A DNA stretch of 20,538 bases from UBA9300 sp964577305 (GTDB lineage Bacteria; Bacteroidota; Bacteroidia; Bacteroidales; VadinHA17), in contig CAZNYS010000063.1 of NCBI GenBank assembly GCA_964577305.1, positions 1-20,538 on the forward strand, given 5' to 3'. The notes beneath the pieces were generated by a model that saw nothing but the letters and a program-made list of their open reading frames with translations, did not search any database and was not told the DNA's origin. Below are positions 8,256-16,700 of this stretch, in pieces; within the stretch, counting starts at the first letter, position 1, and each line of letters starts with the position of its first letter. Position numbers and translations under genes: made by a program.

Positions 8256-8290
8256 TGAACTTGAAACCTGAAACCTTAAACCTGAAATTA
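8256..8290 (+). repeat. heptamer tandem array (GAAACCT) in the ROK leader
   Basis: Five 7-base units: TGAACTT (8256-8262), GAAACCT (8263-8269), GAAACCT (8270-8276), TAAACCT (8277-8283) and GAAATTA (8284-8290). It ends 8 bases before the ATG of the ROK gene and so occupies the position of its ribosome-binding region. Confidence 0.75.
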
Positions 8291-8298
8291 GGAACGTT

Positions 8299-9270
8299 AT
8301 GTATGAATACGCAACTGCCATAGGACTTGATATCGGTCGGACGGAGATACGGACAGCCATTGTAAGATACGGTGGTAAGATTATATGTGATTTCAGTTAT
8401 AAATATAACAGGGTGCCCGACAGGGACATGTTGATTGCTCTGGTTATTGATGCTGTTTCCAAAACCCGGGCAGAAGCATCAGCTTATGAGGTTAACCCCC
8501 TGTGTGTTGGAATAGCAGCAAAAGGTTTTATAGACTACAGGGAAGGAATTATTTATGGCCCTGATCAGGGAATAGAAGGGTGGAAGGATGTACCACTTGG
8601 CAGCCTGGTAAGTTCAGGAACAGGACTGCCGGTATTCATAGATAATGATGCTAACCTGATGGCAATAGCTGAGCACTATAATGGGGCTGCAAAAGGATAC
8701 AACAATATTGTTTTTGTGGCATTAAGAAGTGGTATTGGTGGTGCAATTATTATTGATGGTAAACTGTACAGGGGAGCTGATAATGCAGGGGGAGAAATAG
8801 GGCAGATGAGCCTTGATATGTTTGGACATTACAGTGACAAGGGTATCAGGGGATCATTTGAATACTTCGCATCGTCAGTGGCACTGGTAAGGAATTACCT
8901 GGTGATGAGCGGTCAAATTCAGGACGGGGCCAATAACGTGAATGATAAACTGAGGGCAAGGGATGTGTTTGAACTGAGTTATAAGGGAGATAATTATGCA
9001 AAGATGGCTGTTAAGGATAATGCTAATTACATCGGTGCCGGACTGGCAAACCTGATAAGTATTTTTTCCCCTGATATAATTATCCTGGGCGGTGGTATGG
9101 CCATGGCAAGGGACGAATACTTTGATATGATAACAGACAGCGCCAATTCAAATTCACTCGAATTTTGCCGGAGGAATGTTAAAATAGTAAGGGCAAAACT
9201 TGGTTTTCATTCATCATTGCAGGGCGCAGGAATTTATGCTCTTACAAGACTCGATGGGAAACATATATAA
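8299..9270 (+). CDS. ROK-family sugar kinase-like protein lacking the zinc motif
   Basis: A 323-residue actin-fold protein of the ROK family (repressors, ORFs, kinases) without an N-terminal helix-turn-helix, so a kinase rather than a NagC-type repressor. The phosphate-1 loop is D11-I-G-R-T-E, where the usual second Gly is Arg. The catalytic Asp is Asp117 in F-I-D-N-D-A-N, and adenosine-side glycines are at I-L-G-G-G-M (262-267). The sugar-binding G-E-x-G-H motif reads G-E166-I-G-Q169, so the His that normally contacts sugar and zinc is Gln. The Cys-rich C-x-C-G-x-x-G-C-x-E zinc motif is replaced by a Cys-free stretch at about 176-189. Length is normal, so this is divergence and not truncation. 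It could be a zinc-independent hexosamine kinase or a non-catalytic sugar sensor. Last gene of the plus block, 134 bp after GH9 across tandem repeats, and convergent with the SIS gene. Confidence 0.8.
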   Translation: MYEYATAIGLDIGRTEIRTAIVRYGGKIICDFSYKYNRVPDRDMLIALVIDAVSKTRAEASAYEVNPLCVGIAAKGFIDYREGIIYGPDQGIEGWKDVPLGSLVSSGTGLPVFIDNDANLMAIAEHYNGAAKGYNNIVFVALRSGIGGAIIIDGKLYRGADNAGGEIGQMSLDMFGHYSDKGIRGSFEYFASSVALVRNYLVMSGQIQDGANNVNDKLRARDVFELSYKGDNYAKMAVKDNANYIGAGLANLISIFSPDIIILGGGMAMARDEYFDMITDSANSNSLEFCRRNVKIVRAKLGFHSSLQGAGIYALTRLDGKHI

Positions 9271-9307
9271 TGACATACAAATCTGATCAAGAAACCTGCA
9301 ATTCATA

Positions 9308-10069
9308 TTAAACATTAGCAATCCTGCGTTTGTACTCGGACAGTGCTTCATCAAGGCGCATTTTTGCTGTATCATCCCCCGGCACATTATGTGACGGATG
9401 TATATACAATTTAATTCCTTTATCGGCAAGTATCTCGGCTATAGTTGTTATCGTCATCCAGACACATGTTGTGAATGCCATGGTTGAGACAGGCCCGATC
9501 TTGTCACGGTGATTTTTAAGGCTTACTGAAGCATCCTCCAGAGGAACGCAGGTATCAACAGTAATATCGGCCAGCTCAAAAATAGTTTTTCCACATGAAT
9601 GCCTGGTTTTCTTTCCCTTAGCCTCTTCAGCTGAGCCAAATACTATTACTTTCATTCCTTTCTTCCTGGCTTCAAGTGCTATATCAATGTTCACATTATT
9701 TATACCTGAATGGGAGAAAAGCCACATAATATCCCGCTTATCGAAATTATATCCTTTCATAATTTCCACTCCATATCCCTCAACCCGTTCAAGGAATACA
9801 AATTGATGTACTCCCATCTCTCCCGTTATCCTTGTGAAGAAAGTAAGTGGTAATTCAATCATGGGATGGAATCCAACAAAACCACCAATCCTGGGATACA
9901 TTTCTTCAATGGGTAAAGTGGCATGCCCACAGCCAAAGGTGTGAACCCAGCGCTCACATTCAATTGTGGCAGCCATAGCTTCAGCAGCCATATGTATATT
10001 GTCCATCTGTGTTTGCTCAATACGGTCCATTACATTACGGGCGTTTTCAAGCCATTGTTTTGCTAACAT
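9308..10069 (-). CDS. SIS-domain protein, UPF0309-like
   Basis: A 253-residue cytoplasmic protein with one SIS (sugar isomerase) domain of about residues 35-215. Features matching the UPF0309 group are F-G-C-G-H-A at 45-50, S-H-S-G-I-N-N-V-N-I-D at 119-129, A-D-I-T-V-D-T-C at 167-174 with P-L-E-D-A-S following, and I-G-P-V-S-T at 191-196. SIS domains bind phosphosugars in isomerases, deaminases and MurNAc-6-P etherases. UPF0309 members have, as far as I know, no established reaction. Its ATG begins one base after the MFS stop codon, so translation is probably coupled, and it is the last gene of the ROK/MFS/SIS operon. Since NagA is divergent from this operon and no NagB is present, a step on an amino-sugar phosphate is a reasonable guess but only that. 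It ends 37 bp from the convergent ROK gene. Confidence 0.78.
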   Translation of the reverse strand: MLAKQWLENARNVMDRIEQTQMDNIHMAAEAMAATIECERWVHTFGCGHATLPIEEMYPRIGGFVGFHPMIELPLTFFTRITGEMGVHQFVFLERVEGYGVEIMKGYNFDKRDIMWLFSHSGINNVNIDIALEARKKGMKVIVFGSAEEAKGKKTRHSCGKTIFELADITVDTCVPLEDASVSLKNHRDKIGPVSTMAFTTCVWMTITTIAEILADKGIKLYIHPSHNVPGDDTAKMRLDEALSEYKRRIANV

Positions 10070-10070
10070 G

Positions 10071-11243
10071 TTAATTTGTTTTTATCCGGTTATTATTCTT
10101 TTTTATTTTTATTATTATGATAAGGAATATTACAATCATAATAACTACTTCTATGATAGCAACTGAGGTAAGATGCTGTATTCCAAAGTTCTGCGCAATT
10201 ATTCCCATACCATAGTTAATAAGCGTATTGCCCAGCAATGCGATAACCAGGGCAAAACTGAATGCCGTTCCTGACAGTTTACTGAACCTGGCCCCAACAA
10301 GTCCTAGCATTATCGGGAATCCTCCGCCCAGACCTGTTCCCAGCAAAATCAGTCCTGCAACAGCAGGGAAAAACGAAGTGCTTGTTTTCAGTATTATCAG
10401 ACCGGTGATTATTAATATGAACGAAACTGTCATAATTTTCTCAGTTGATACAGATCTGAAGAAACTGCCCAGCAGTAACCGCATCACCATCATGCCTGCC
10501 ACGAACAAAGAAAGTCCATATAATGCGTTGCTCTGCTCAACTGCCATGTGGTCTGTAAGAAAAAGGGTGGTCCAGTTATTAATTATGCCTTCAAAACCGC
10601 TCTGGAAGAACAGGAAAAATGCTATAAGCCACAATATATTATCCTTCATCAGGGTAATGCTTTGCTTCAAAGGGAATCCCTCTTTATTTTTTGGAGAAGG
10701 GAATGTAAGAAGAATGAAAAGAATTGCCACCAGGAATGTAAGGACACCAACTGCCATGAAAATTTTTTCAAAACTGAATCTTGATCTGAGCAATCCCAGT
10801 ATAAGAGGTGTTCCAAGCGCGCCTATGCCGTAAAATACACCGAGCAAACTGAGATTTGCACTCTTGTTCCTGTCGCTGATATCTGAAACAAGGGCATTTG
10901 TGGCCCCGTTTATTGCGCCTCCACCAAAGCTGATGAGAAAGATCCATATTTTGATAAATTCTTTTGAGGATAAAAAAGCAATACCTTCAAATCCGGCAAA
11001 TATAAAAATACATGATGTTGCCAGGAGTATCCTGTAACCAAATCTATCAACCACAGGACCAAAAAGGAGAGATCCTACCAGTACCCCGAAAGGTAGTATC
11101 GAGAAAAGGGTCCCGGATTCTATTTCATTCAGATTAAGCTTCACTTTCAGGTCAGGTGCAATAGATCCGAGTGTGATAAATACAATGCCAAATAACAGCA
11201 TTCCAAGGCATGCAGACCAGAAAATTAATTTCTTATTATACAT
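10071..11243 (-). CDS. MFS transporter, probable sugar uptake
   Basis: A 390-residue inner-membrane protein with about 12 hydrophobic helices, the standard length for a major facilitator. The loop 2-3 motif A is G-S-L-L-F-G-P-V-V-D66-R-F-G-Y-R at 57-71, and G-G-G-A-I-N-G-A-T-N follows in the fourth helix region. The C-terminus is a short lysine-rich tail. Its ATG lies inside the 3' end of the preceding ROK gene (8-base overlap), and the SIS gene starts 1 base after its stop, so the three genes are translationally coupled. Pairing with a ROK kinase points to import of a free sugar that is then phosphorylated inside the cell, as with GlcNAc permeases of the MFS type in other Bacteroidota. The exact substrate cannot be read from the sequence. 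It differs in family from the SSS carrier at 2958-4769, suggesting two distinct inner-membrane substrates or redundancy. Confidence 0.82.
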   Translation of the reverse strand: MYNKKLIFWSACLGMLLFGIVFITLGSIAPDLKVKLNLNEIESGTLFSILPFGVLVGSLLFGPVVDRFGYRILLATSCIFIFAGFEGIAFLSSKEFIKIWIFLISFGGGAINGATNALVSDISDRNKSANLSLLGVFYGIGALGTPLILGLLRSRFSFEKIFMAVGVLTFLVAILFILLTFPSPKNKEGFPLKQSITLMKDNILWLIAFFLFFQSGFEGIINNWTTLFLTDHMAVEQSNALYGLSLFVAGMMVMRLLLGSFFRSVSTEKIMTVSFILIITGLIILKTSTSFFPAVAGLILLGTGLGGGFPIMLGLVGARFSKLSGTAFSFALVIALLGNTLINYGMGIIAQNFGIQHLTSVAIIEVVIMIVIFLIIIIKIKKNNNRIKTN

Positions 11244-12216
11244 CTTTAAATTTAGTATTATTTGGTTCAGACAGGCTTTTCAGGGCAAGGTATCCTGCAC
11301 CATATACGCCTGCATCGCCTGCAAGGGCAGATATGTCGAGTATAACCTGTTTGATGCTGATCGGCTGGGCCCATTTTTCAGCCTCCTTTTTAATATCAGG
11401 TAATAAAGATATTGCAGGCCCGAATAATCCCCCTCCCAGAATAATCTTTTCAGGGTTAAAGATGCTTACCAGGTTTGCAACTGCCATACCCCAGTATTCA
11501 ATGCATTCTCCTATCACTTTTTTTGCCAGTGAATCACCATTTTCAAAGGCAGCCATAACATCATAAGAGGTAATCTCACTGATTTTCTTATTCGAAAGTT
11601 CTCCTTGATAATCATTAAGCTGCCTTAGATATTCTCTTGCCACTTTCCCGATCCCTTCTCCTGATGCATGGTATTCAAAACATCCGCAGGATTCATATTC
11701 TTTGTAAAAAGGTTTGCTGAGTGCCATCCAGCCTATGCTTCCCGCAATATCATGACTACCGCGGAGTACCTCACCATTAATGAGTATTCCGGCACCTATA
11801 CCTGTTCCAACAGCGAGGAAAACAGCGTTTCTGCAGCCTCTTGCATTTCCTTTCCATAATTCTCCGAGTATGTAACAAGCCCTGTCACTGTCTATTGTCA
11901 CAGGGATATCTCCTGTAATTGTTCTCACCTCATCCAGCAGCGGGTAATTGCTCCAGCCCGGAATGTTAGGAGCCCATACAGTCCCTTTTCCGGAGCAACT
12001 AATACCGGGAACGGATATACCAATGGATTTGATATTATCTCCCTGCAATAAAGGCAATTCCATCAAGTGAATGATTTGTTCAGTGATAAGTGTTCCAACC
12101 TCGGGGCCTTTTCGCTTATCAAGAGTAACAGTCTTTCTGCCCAGAATATCTCCTTCCTGTGTAAAAAGCACCGATGAAATTTTTGTACCACCAAGATCAA
12201 TACCTAATATGGCCAT
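11236..12216 (-). CDS. ROK-family sugar kinase with a reduced zinc motif
   Basis: A 326-residue ROK-family protein lacking a helix-turn-helix, so a probable cytoplasmic sugar kinase. The phosphate loop D7-L-G-G-T-K is canonical, and the catalytic Asp is Asp111 in T-I-D-S-D-R-A. V-G-T-G-I-G-A-G (136-143) and I-L-G-G-G-L are typical nucleotide-side elements. The sugar motif usually read as G-E-x-G-H is G159-S-I-G-W163, and the zinc motif is shortened to C177-G-C179-F-E181. Thus the acidic and His sugar contacts of characterised GlcNAc and ManNAc kinases are changed, though two Cys remain. First gene of the ROK/MFS/SIS operon, divergent from nagA across 190 bp. It would supply a 6-phosphosugar for NagA if it acts on GlcNAc, but the substituted motif makes specificity uncertain. 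It differs clearly from the other ROK protein at 8299-9270. Confidence 0.82.
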   Translation of the reverse strand: MAILGIDLGGTKISSVLFTQEGDILGRKTVTLDKRKGPEVGTLITEQIIHLMELPLLQGDNIKSIGISVPGISCSGKGTVWAPNIPGWSNYPLLDEVRTITGDIPVTIDSDRACYILGELWKGNARGCRNAVFLAVGTGIGAGILINGEVLRGSHDIAGSIGWMALSKPFYKEYESCGCFEYHASGEGIGKVAREYLRQLNDYQGELSNKKISEITSYDVMAAFENGDSLAKKVIGECIEYWGMAVANLVSIFNPEKIILGGGLFGPAISLLPDIKKEAEKWAQPISIKQVILDISALAGDAGVYGAGYLALKSLSEPNNTKFKDV

Positions 12217-12268
12217 GATAAATAACTATTGAATTTGCTTTTTATGATATAAGATCAGGATCCCAAAA

Positions 12269-12278
12269 CCATATATGG
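12269..12278. repeat. perfect 10-bp palindrome in the nagA/ROK divergent region
   Basis: CCATATATGG is a perfect palindrome 53 bases upstream of the ROK start and 129 bases upstream of nagA. It does not resemble the AGTTC-type palindrome found at the other two promoters. It could be an operator for a regulator outside the window, or chance; no second copy was noticed. The remaining 190-bp divergent region shows no clear TAnnTTTG box on either strand. Confidence 0.3.
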
Positions 12279-12406
12279 CCTTAAAGATAGATAATCGTTT
12301 GAAGGTTTAATTTTATAGTGCTAAATATTTTCTGTTAAGTGTTGATCAGGTTAAAATTAAATTTTTATTATTAAGTTTATGATTATCATTATGAAATATA
12401 AGGTGT

Positions 12407-13513
12407 ATGGTTTTTGCATTGACTAACGCCACTGTTTTCACGGGTAAAGAGCAGATTAACGGGAAAGCTCTTCTTATTGAAAATGATATAATTAAAGCCC
12501 TTGCAGACACGGCATCGATACCGGACGGGACAAAAATTATGGATTACGCAGGATATTTTATTGCTCCCGGTTTGATCGATCTTCAGATTGCAGGAGGTGG
12601 TGGTTACCTGTTCTCTGAAAACCCATCTGAAGAAGCTCTGGATTCAATTATTAAAAGCATTATTAAAAGTGGAACAACAGGCTTCCTGATAGTAGCACCG
12701 ACAAATTCATTTGATGTATATCGTAAGATCATAAAAATATTAAAACAAAATCCTCATCCCGCTTTATTGGGTCTTCATCTTGAAGGGCCATATATTAATA
12801 AGAAAAGAGGGGGAGCACATAATAGAAGCTATATAAAAAAGCCTGACGGAAAGGGGATTAAAAAATTACTGGATGAAGCAGATGGTATTGTGAAGATGAT
12901 AACCCTGGCACCTGAGTTATGCGATCCGGAATTTGTAAAGACTTTAACGGATTATGGTATTATTGTTGCAGCCGGTCACAGCAATGCAACGTTTAAAGAG
13001 GCTGTAGCCGGATTTGAGTGGGGAATAAAGGCTACTACCCATTTATTTAACGCTATGTCACAATTCCATCACAGGGATCCCGGTTTACCGGGCGCAACTT
13101 TTGAAACAAAAAATGTATATGCCAGCATTATTGCTGATGGCATCCACGTGGATTACAATGCCATTTCTATTGCTAAAAAGATAATGAAAAACAGGCTGTA
13201 CCTGGTTTCCGACGCCGTTGAAGAAAATTTAAATGGTGCTTATTTACACAGACGGCAGAAAGACCGTTTTACTTTACCTGATGGTACACTGTCAGGTTCG
13301 AGTCTTACAATGTTAAAAGCAGTAAGAAATTGTGTGCAACATGTAGGTATCGATATGGATGAAGCATTACGTATGGCATCAACATATCCTGCAAGACTGA
13401 TTGAGTCTCATAGACACGGGTATATTGCTGAAGGCTATAAAGCAAACCTGACTGTTTTCGATAAGGATTATAACGTAAAACAGGTTATTATAGAAGGCAA
13501 ATTTTATTTATAA
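12407..13513 (+). CDS. nagA: N-acetylglucosamine-6-phosphate deacetylase
   Basis: A 368-residue cytoplasmic amidohydrolase (E. coli NagA is 382) that converts GlcNAc-6-P to GlcN-6-P plus acetate. Signature elements appear in order: A-P-G-L-I-D-L-Q-I-A-G-G-G-G at 53-66, H124-L-E126-G-P with the Glu metal ligand, G-H191-S, T-H212-L-F-N-A-M with the other metal His, D-G-I-H247 for substrate, L-V-S-D269-A with the catalytic Asp, and G-T-L-S-G-S-S-L-T-M near the end. All are intact, so it should be active. The first conserved metal site (H-x-H) seen in many amidohydrolases is D-L-Q here, as in most NagA proteins that use a single metal. It is divergent from the ROK/MFS/SIS operon and about 250 bp upstream of susC. 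No NagB deaminase gene follows, unlike the classical nag operon. Confidence 0.93.
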   Translation: MVFALTNATVFTGKEQINGKALLIENDIIKALADTASIPDGTKIMDYAGYFIAPGLIDLQIAGGGGYLFSENPSEEALDSIIKSIIKSGTTGFLIVAPTNSFDVYRKIIKILKQNPHPALLGLHLEGPYINKKRGGAHNRSYIKKPDGKGIKKLLDEADGIVKMITLAPELCDPEFVKTLTDYGIIVAAGHSNATFKEAVAGFEWGIKATTHLFNAMSQFHHRDPGLPGATFETKNVYASIIADGIHVDYNAISIAKKIMKNRLYLVSDAVEENLNGAYLHRRQKDRFTLPDGTLSGSSLTMLKAVRNCVQHVGIDMDEALRMASTYPARLIESHRHGYIAEGYKANLTVFDKDYNVKQVIIEGKFYL

Positions 13514-13540
13514 TATTTTTATAACACAGTTGGTTTAGTA

Positions 13541-13560
13541 AGTTCGTAAATAAAAGAACT
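13541..13560. promoter_or_regulatory. 20-bp inverted repeat upstream of susC, second candidate operator
   Basis: AGTTCGTAAATAAAAGAACT has perfect 5-bp arms (AGTTC and GAACT) around 10 AT-rich bases. Arm sequence and total length are the same as the 4868-4887 palindrome beside the regulator gene. It lies 27 bases after nagA and about 205 bases before the susC ATG, followed at 13560-13565 by TATAAT. No convincing TAnnTTTG box was found between it and susC, so its position relative to the start of transcription is unknown. Confidence 0.5.
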
Positions 13561-13765
13561 ATAATCCAATTTCAATTATAAATATTTTCTTAAATTGCAG
13601 TTCCAAATATGGATATTTAGTTATCTCAGGCGCTAACAATCTGAATTAGTAAATTTAGGCCTTTAAGAAATGATAGACCTTTAAAATAAAGACTGGCAAT
13701 TATATTTTTCTATATATGAATTTTCCCAAGATAAACTATTGTTAATCAATCCAAAAACTAATTTT

Positions 13766-16700
13766 ATGAAAAGAAAAATTAGACAAATCAGTAAGTATCT
13801 GGCTTCAATGCTTGCAATGATAATGTTTGCAGGTATTGTGTATGGCCAGCAAGTTACTGTTACAGGAAACGTAACCTCATCGGAAGATGGATTACCTATT
13901 CCGGGAGTTACCGTTCTTGAGAGAGGTACCTCTAATGGTACTAACACAGATCTTGACGGTAATTATTCCATTACGGTACCTGCAGATGCAACACTGGCCT
14001 TCTCCTTTATAGGTATGCAGGCCCAGGAGGTTGCTCTTGCCGGACGCACACGTTTGGATGTAATTCTGAATGTTAGTGTCTTGGCAATGGATGAGGTTGT
14101 TGTAACTTCACTCGGTATCAGCCGCGAGAAGAAATCTCTCGGTTATGCCGTAACGGAAATTGGTGGAGATGAATTCTCACTTGTCAAGGACCATAACCCT
14201 GCAAACTCACTTGTGGGTAAGGTTGCTGGTGTTGTAGTAACACAGGGTAGTGGTGGCCCTGGAAGCGCATCCCGTATTATTATACGTGGTAATAACTCCA
14301 TAACGGGTAATAACCAGCCATTGATTGTAGTTGATGGTATTCCTGTCCTTGATGAAGGAGTAAACTCCGGTGGTAGTGTATATCGCAGTACAGTTACACC
14401 GGGTGGTATGACTTATGTAAACCCTGATGACATTGAATCAATTTCTGTTCTTAAAGGTCCCAATGCTGCTGCATTATATGGATCAAGGGCCGGTAACGGT
14501 GTACTCCTTATTACCACGAAAAAAGGTACTAGAGGAAGAGGACTTGGTGTTACAGTAAATTCGAACATCACTTTTGATACACCTATGGTTCTTCCTGATT
14601 ACCAGAATGAATACGGACAGGGAAGCCAGGGTAGTGTGCCCGCTGACCTTGTTGGGCTTAAGGATGCATCCGGATCATGGGGACCCAGGTTTGATGGAAC
14701 TCCTAAACTCTACTACACAGGGGAAACTAGAGCATATTCAGCTGAACCTGACAATGTTAAGAATTTCTTCAGAACAGCAGGAAAATATATTAACACTGTT
14801 TCACTGGATGGTGGCGGTGAGAACTATTCTGCAAGATTCTCATATACAAATAATACGACAGAATCGATGTTGCCTAATGGTGGCCTTGTAAGCCATAACT
14901 TTAACATCAGGGCAACTGCTGACCTGACCGACAGGCTTTCAGTTGATGCGAAAGCAACATATTTATCTCAGGATATAAATAACCGTCCAAGCCAGGGAAC
15001 TGAAGGTGTTCTTGCCTATGTTTTAGATATGCCACGGAGCGTTGACATTGAGGACATGAAAACCTACCAGAATCCTGAAGAATCACTTAATTCAATAGGA
15101 TACAGCACACTGAATGCCAACCCTTATTGGATACAGGAATATGATAAGAAGTGGGATTACGTAGATAAGACGGTAGGCTTTGTTAAAGTAAATTACCAGT
15201 TTACTGACTGGCTTTCGGCATTTGGCAGGATAGGTACAGACGTTCAGAACAGGAAAAGAGGATATATTAACCAGGCAGGTCATCATTATTTTACATCAGG
15301 ACGTATGGATGTTGCCAGATCAAGGTATTCAGAAACCAATGCTGATTTCCTGATAACAGCAAATAAGGATAATATAATAGAAGATCTTAACCTTAGTGTT
15401 ATTGCAGGGGCAAACCATTCATATCGGACAGGTGAGGTCATATCCATATATGGTGAAAACTTCAAAATACCGACCCGTGCTACTATTGCTAACTGCGTGG
15501 TACAGCTGCCAAGTTACACTCCAATGAGTGAGCATATTATAAATTCTGTTTACGGGCAGATCTCTCTCGCTTATAATGACTTTGTTTATCTTGATGTTAC
15601 CGCACGTAACGACTGGTCGTCGACTTTGCCTGAACAAAACAGGTCATATTTCTACCCATCGGTTACGGGTTCTGTTCTTCTGAACCAGATCATCGATCCG
15701 GCTGGCGATATGTTTGATCTTCTGAAGGTACGTGGTAGCTGGGCTAATGTTGGTAACGACACAGGTCCTTACCAGATATTCTCATATTTTAATGTCGCAT
15801 CAGACGGCTACCTCGGATTAACACAGCTTTCAAGGCCGAGTGTTAGATTCAACGAGGATCTTAAGCCTGAGAATATCGCTTCAATCGAATTTGGTATTGA
15901 AGGAAGGATGTTCCTCGACAGGATATTCTTTGACATCGGACTGTACCGGATCTCAACAACAGACCAGATATATGATGTACCTGTTCCGGCTGCTACCGGC
16001 TACAGCACTTTCAGGGAGAATATCGGTGAAATGTTAAATCAAGGTATTGAAGTACTTATTGGTGGATCACCTGTGAGAACAAGCAATTTCTCATGGGATG
16101 TATCTGTGAATTTCTCAAGGAACGTTAACGAACTTGTTGAACTCACTACGGATCTTGAAAGTCACGTCTTTAATACAACAAACTCAGGTAACCTCAGCAT
16201 AATGGCTACTGTAGGTGGTGGATATGGTGATATATACGGGACCGATTTCAGGAGAAATGAAGCGGGCGAACTGGTTGTTGACGCCCAGGGACGCCCCCAG
16301 GCAACACCGGAAAAAGTTCTCCTTGGTAATTCACAACCTGATTTTATTGGGGGTTTCCGCAATATTATCAGGTTCAAGGATATCTCATTTAGCTTCCTCA
16401 TAGACGCAAGGGTAGGTGGCGAGGTATATTCACAAACAAGTGCAGCACTTACGGGCGCAGGAGTATCCAAGGAGAGTCTTGAATACAGGGAAGAAGGAAT
16501 ACTCGTTGATGGGGTTGTTAAACAGGCTGATGACAGCTATCTTCCTAACACAGTTACTATCAGTGCACAGGATTACTGGGGTTCTGTTTCAGGTATTGCC
16601 TCGGCATATGTATTTAGTCAAACAAATATAAGGCTAAGGGAATTTGTACTTTCCTATAATGTACCAAGATCCTTGCTGGTTAACCTTCCAATACAAAATG

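Noticed and set aside
8154..8290. CRISPR-like array
   Set aside because: Units are only 6-7 bases and directly adjacent, without unique spacers, and no cas genes are present. These are simple tandem repeats.
9271..9307. Terminator between convergent ROK and SIS genes
   Set aside because: The 37 bases hold no GC-containing hairpin followed by a T-tract on either strand.
10228..10833. 201-codon open frame on the plus strand
   Set aside because: It lies wholly antisense inside the MFS gene. Its translation is rich in Asn, Ile, Pro and Arg without domain or membrane pattern, while the minus-strand frame is a clear 12-helix transporter.
11210..11566. 118-codon open frame on the plus strand across the ROK/MFS junction
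   Set aside because: It is antisense to two well-supported overlapping genes and shows no recognisable features.
12379..12389. Short dyad ATGAT-T-ATCAT before nagA
   Set aside because: Five-base AT-rich arms in an AT-rich region are expected by chance, and the unit is not repeated elsewhere in the window.
13739..13765. Upstream TTG start for susC
   Set aside because: It would put nine extra residues before a clean ATG-initiated signal peptide. The ATG at 13766 is much more likely.
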